Source: Spirochaetota bacterium (lineage in GTDB: Bacteria; Spirochaetota; Spirochaetia; Treponematales; UBA12059). From it: 64,000 nt of DNA. The stretch covers positions 62,001 to 126,000 of the forward strand of contig JAKPPT010000115.1 of NCBI GenBank assembly GCA_029547205.1, in the 5' to 3' direction. Under the pieces are notes generated by a model. That model saw only the letters and a list, made by a program, of their open reading frames with translations, was not told where the DNA came from and made no database searches. Positions 61,118-64,000 of the stretch are shown here, one piece after another (the first letter of the stretch is position 1; each line of letters starts with the position of its first letter). Both the position numbers and the translations under genes were made by a program.

Positions 61118-61534
61118 ATGAAATATGAAAGTATTACAGAACAGATTTTAGGGTGTGCTTTTGAGGTAATTAACGAGCTTGGATCAGGATTTCTTGAGTC
61201 TGTTTATGAAAAAGCCATGGTAATTGTGTTAAAAGAAAAAGGATTATCTGTTGTTAACCAATTTCCCATAAATGTTTATTTTAGAAACAAGGTTATTGGA
61301 GAATTTTACGCAGACCTATTGGTAGAAAATAAAGTAATTGTTGAACTGAAAGCTGTAAAAACCATTTTACCTGAGCATAAAGCTCAGGTAATTAATTATT
61401 TAAAAGGTACCGGTATTGAAGTTGGATTATTAATAAACTTTGGCAATCAAAAGCTGGAATATAACCGTCTTTATTTGCCTAATAGTACAGATCCTAATCA
61501 TCCTGATAATCTTGTTAATAGTGGAGGAAATTAA
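61118..61534 (+). CDS. GxxExxY-family protein
   Basis: 138 aa; EVINELGSGFLESVYEKAM; FYADLLVENKVIVELKAV; INYLKGTGIEVGLLINFG. Confidence 0.92.
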   Translation: MKYESITEQILGCAFEVINELGSGFLESVYEKAMVIVLKEKGLSVVNQFPINVYFRNKVIGEFYADLLVENKVIVELKAVKTILPEHKAQVINYLKGTGIEVGLLINFGNQKLEYNRLYLPNSTDPNHPDNLVNSGGN

Positions 61535-61536
61535 TA

Positions 61537-64000
61537 ATGTTAGACAGCGAAACTAAACGACGAATTGATACTGCGCGTGATATACTCGTAGGCAAAGTGC
61601 CCGACCCAAAAAGTCAGGTGGAGCAGATTACCATTGCTCTTGTGTATAAGTTCATGGATGACATGGATAAGGAAGCGGTTGCTCTTGGAGGAAAACCAAG
61701 CTTTTTTACCGGCGATTATGAACGCTACGCATGGAGCAACATATTTGACCCCCGCCTTGGTGGTCATGAAATGCTCAATTTATATGCTGAAGCCATTACC
61801 CGGATGAGCCAGAACCCGAATCTTCCTCAACTCTTCCGTGATATTTTCAAGAATGCCTATCTACCATACCGTGACCCGGAAACCTTGAAACTTTTCCTTA
61901 AAACCATCAATGATTTTACCTACGACCATTCTGAACGATTGGGCGATGCCTTTGAGTATCTTCTTTCGGTTTTGGGAAGTCAGGGTGATGCGGGGCAGTT
62001 TAGAACCCCCCGGCATATCATTGATTTTATGGTGCAGGTTGTAGACCCCCAAAAGCATGAAACAGTTTTAGATCCTGCCTGCGGTACCGCTGGTTTTCTG
62101 ATTTCTGCTTACAAACATATTTTAAGAGAAAATACATCACCCCAATATCGCAATCAGAACGGTACCAATAGAGGCGACTTACTCAATCCTGAAGAACGTA
62201 AAAAACTATTAACCAATTTCAAAGGTTACGATATATCACCGGATATGGTGCGGCTTTCGCTTGTCAATATGTATCTGCATGGATTTGTTCAGCCGCAGAT
62301 TGTGGAATACGATACCCTGACCAGTGAGGACCGCTGGAATGAATACGCTGATGTTATTCTTGCCAATCCCCCTTTTATGACACCGAAAGGCGGTATCAAA
62401 CCTCATAAACGCTTTAGCGTACAGAGCAACCGAAGCGAAGTGCTGTTTGTTGATTATATTGCCGAGCACCTTACCCCTACTGGCAGGGCTGCGGTAATTG
62501 TACCCGAAGGCATTATCTTCCAGAGTGCAAATGCGTATAAGCAACTGCGTAAAATGCTGGTCGAAAACCATCTTTATGCGGTAGTATCGCTTCCTGCAGG
62601 TGTGTTTAATCCCTATTCCGGGGTGAAGACCTCTATACTGCTTATGGACAGGCAACTTGCAAAGAAGACCGATTCTATTCTATTTGTAAAGATCGAAAAC
62701 GACGGCTTTGATCTTGGTGCCCAGCGCCGACCAATAGACAAAAACGACCTGCCCGATGCGTTGAATGTTATTAAGGATTATATTACTGCTGTCAGAAATA
62801 ATACACCGGAATTATTTATTGCAGAAGAAAAGCCCTGTAATGCTTTGCTGGTAAAAAAAGAAAAGCTGGCAGAAAATGGGGAATACAACCTGACCGGGGA
62901 TAGATACAGAATTGTAGAAAAACGAAAACACCAGAAATGGCCGATGGTGAGGTTGATGAAAGTATGTGAGATTGAAAGTGGTTCTCGCCAAAAAGGAGGT
63001 GCGGTAAGTGAAGGTGTCTATAGTATTGGCGGTGAACAGATAGCAGAAGATAGTTCAATCCGTTTTGATAAAATGAAATATATCACCAGAGAACATTTCT
63101 CAGAAATGAGACGAGGAATTCTCAGAGAGAACGATGTATTAATGGTAAAAGATGGTGCAACCACTGGAAAAATTGGATTTTGGAAATATTCCTACGAAGC
63201 GGCAGTAAATGAGCATGTTTATATTTTTCGTGCTAATGAATATATCGAAAGTTATTTTCTTTTTAGAATATTACAGTCGGAAAAGTTTCAAGATTTATTG
63301 AAACCGTATAAAAAAGGAATAATCGGTGGTGTGAGTTTGGAGATTCAAAATATCCAAATCCCCCTTCCGCCGCTTGAGGTCCAGCGCGAGATTGTTGCCG
63401 AGATAGAGGGTTACCAGAAGCTGATTGACGGCTGCCGTCAGGTGGTCGATTCGTGGAAACCGCAGATTGATATTGACCCCAAATGGCCAATGGTGAAGTT
63501 GGGGGAGGTGTGTGAATTGATAAGGGGTATAACGTATTCAAAAGAAGATGAAGTTGAAGAAAATGGCTATCCTGTTTTAAGGGCAAATAATATCAATTTA
63601 GATGGCACCTTGAACTTTGATGAAGTTAAACAAATATCTAAAAAAGTAAATTTAAATGAAAATAAGAAGTTAAAAAAAGGTGATATTTTTATCTGTTTAG
63701 CTAGTGGTAGTAAAGAACATATTGGTAAAGTAGCATTTATTAACAATGATATTGATTATTATTTCGGCGGTTTTATGGGAGCTATTCGGACTTTAAATAA
63801 TGAGATTCTAAACTCAAAATTTCTATTTATAAATTTAAAGAATTCCAAGTTTAATGAATATTTAAGAATTCAAATTAGTGGTGTTAATATAAATAACTTA
63901 AACTCAAAAATTTTATATGAGTTCCAAATCCCCCTCCCCCCACTTGAAGTCCAGCAAAAAATTGTTGCCAAAATCGAAGCTGAACGAAAAGTCATCGACG
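61537..64000 (+). CDS. Type I R-M methyltransferase fused to specificity subunit (HsdM-HsdS), 3' end beyond window
   Basis: Continuous frame from ATG 61537: MLDSETKRRIDTARDILVGK...LDPACGTAGFLISAYKHI...NPPFMTPKG...; then two S-type segments, IQIPLPPLEVQREIVAEIEGYQKLIDGCR and FQIPLPPLEVQQKIVAKIEAERKVID. No in-frame stop to the window end. Confidence 0.9.
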   Translation, partial: MLDSETKRRIDTARDILVGKVPDPKSQVEQITIALVYKFMDDMDKEAVALGGKPSFFTGDYERYAWSNIFDPRLGGHEMLNLYAEAITRMSQNPNLPQLFRDIFKNAYLPYRDPETLKLFLKTINDFTYDHSERLGDAFEYLLSVLGSQGDAGQFRTPRHIIDFMVQVVDPQKHETVLDPACGTAGFLISAYKHILRENTSPQYRNQNGTNRGDLLNPEERKKLLTNFKGYDISPDMVRLSLVNMYLHGFVQPQIVEYDTLTSEDRWNEYADVILANPPFMTPKGGIKPHKRFSVQSNRSEVLFVDYIAEHLTPTGRAAVIVPEGIIFQSANAYKQLRKMLVENHLYAVVSLPAGVFNPYSGVKTSILLMDRQLAKKTDSILFVKIENDGFDLGAQRRPIDKNDLPDALNVIKDYITAVRNNTPELFIAEEKPCNALLVKKEKLAENGEYNLTGDRYRIVEKRKHQKWPMVRLMKVCEIESGSRQKGGAVSEGVYSIGGEQIAEDSSIRFDKMKYITREHFSEMRRGILRENDVLMVKDGATTGKIGFWKYSYEAAVNEHVYIFRANEYIESYFLFRILQSEKFQDLLKPYKKGIIGGVSLEIQNIQIPLPPLEVQREIVAEIEGYQKLIDGCRQVVDSWKPQIDIDPKWPMVKLGEVCELIRGITYSKEDEVEENGYPVLRANNINLDGTLNFDEVKQISKKVNLNENKKLKKGDIFICLASGSKEHIGKVAFINNDIDYYFGGFMGAIRTLNNEILNSKFLFINLKNSKFNEYLRIQISGVNINNLNSKILYEFQIPLPPLEVQQKIVAKIEAERKVID

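Noticed and set aside
1-64000. tRNA, rRNA, cas genes or prophage structural genes
   Set aside because: None recognised by reading; absence of tRNAs should be confirmed with a dedicated tRNA search.

Overview
The window is ordinary-looking bacterial chromosome. The abundance of lipoproteins and predicted beta-barrel proteins suggests a spirochaete, but that is inference. Main blocks: leuS (runs off the left edge), a DUF3798-like lipoprotein, deoD, a LarA-type protein next to truncated cbiQ/cbiO, hypB, a flavin/4Fe-4S oxidoreductase split by an in-frame TAG, hypA, nifJ (PFOR), a three-gene secreted cluster (clostripain, cadherin-like lipoprotein, subtilase), Sir2, TPR, TraB, NrnA, beta-barrel and S51 peptidase genes, a nucleoside-type ABC transporter, an MCP, a GAF/HD-GYP protein, TldD/TldE, an iorA-iorB-ADP-forming acyl-CoA synthetase operon, glutamine synthetase, purE-purQ-purL, an IS remnant, and a type I R-M locus with an HsdM-HsdS fusion that runs off the right edge. 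The strongest unexplained signals are: (1) a family of small inverted-repeat elements with TTAGTGTCACGAAGCTTGTG-like ends; at least three neighbouring genes end exactly on the element's terminal TAG, and two copies bracket the protease cluster; (2) the 10-mer GGGACAGACC, found 11 times exactly in both coding and non-coding DNA; (3) a 3-repeat/2-spacer CRISPR-like array with an exact 65-bp period upstream of leuS; (4) the in-frame amber codon in the oxidoreductase between hypB and hypA; (5) the promoter, operator and leader hairpin architecture of the R-M operon. All family calls are by eye from protein motifs; no searches were run.
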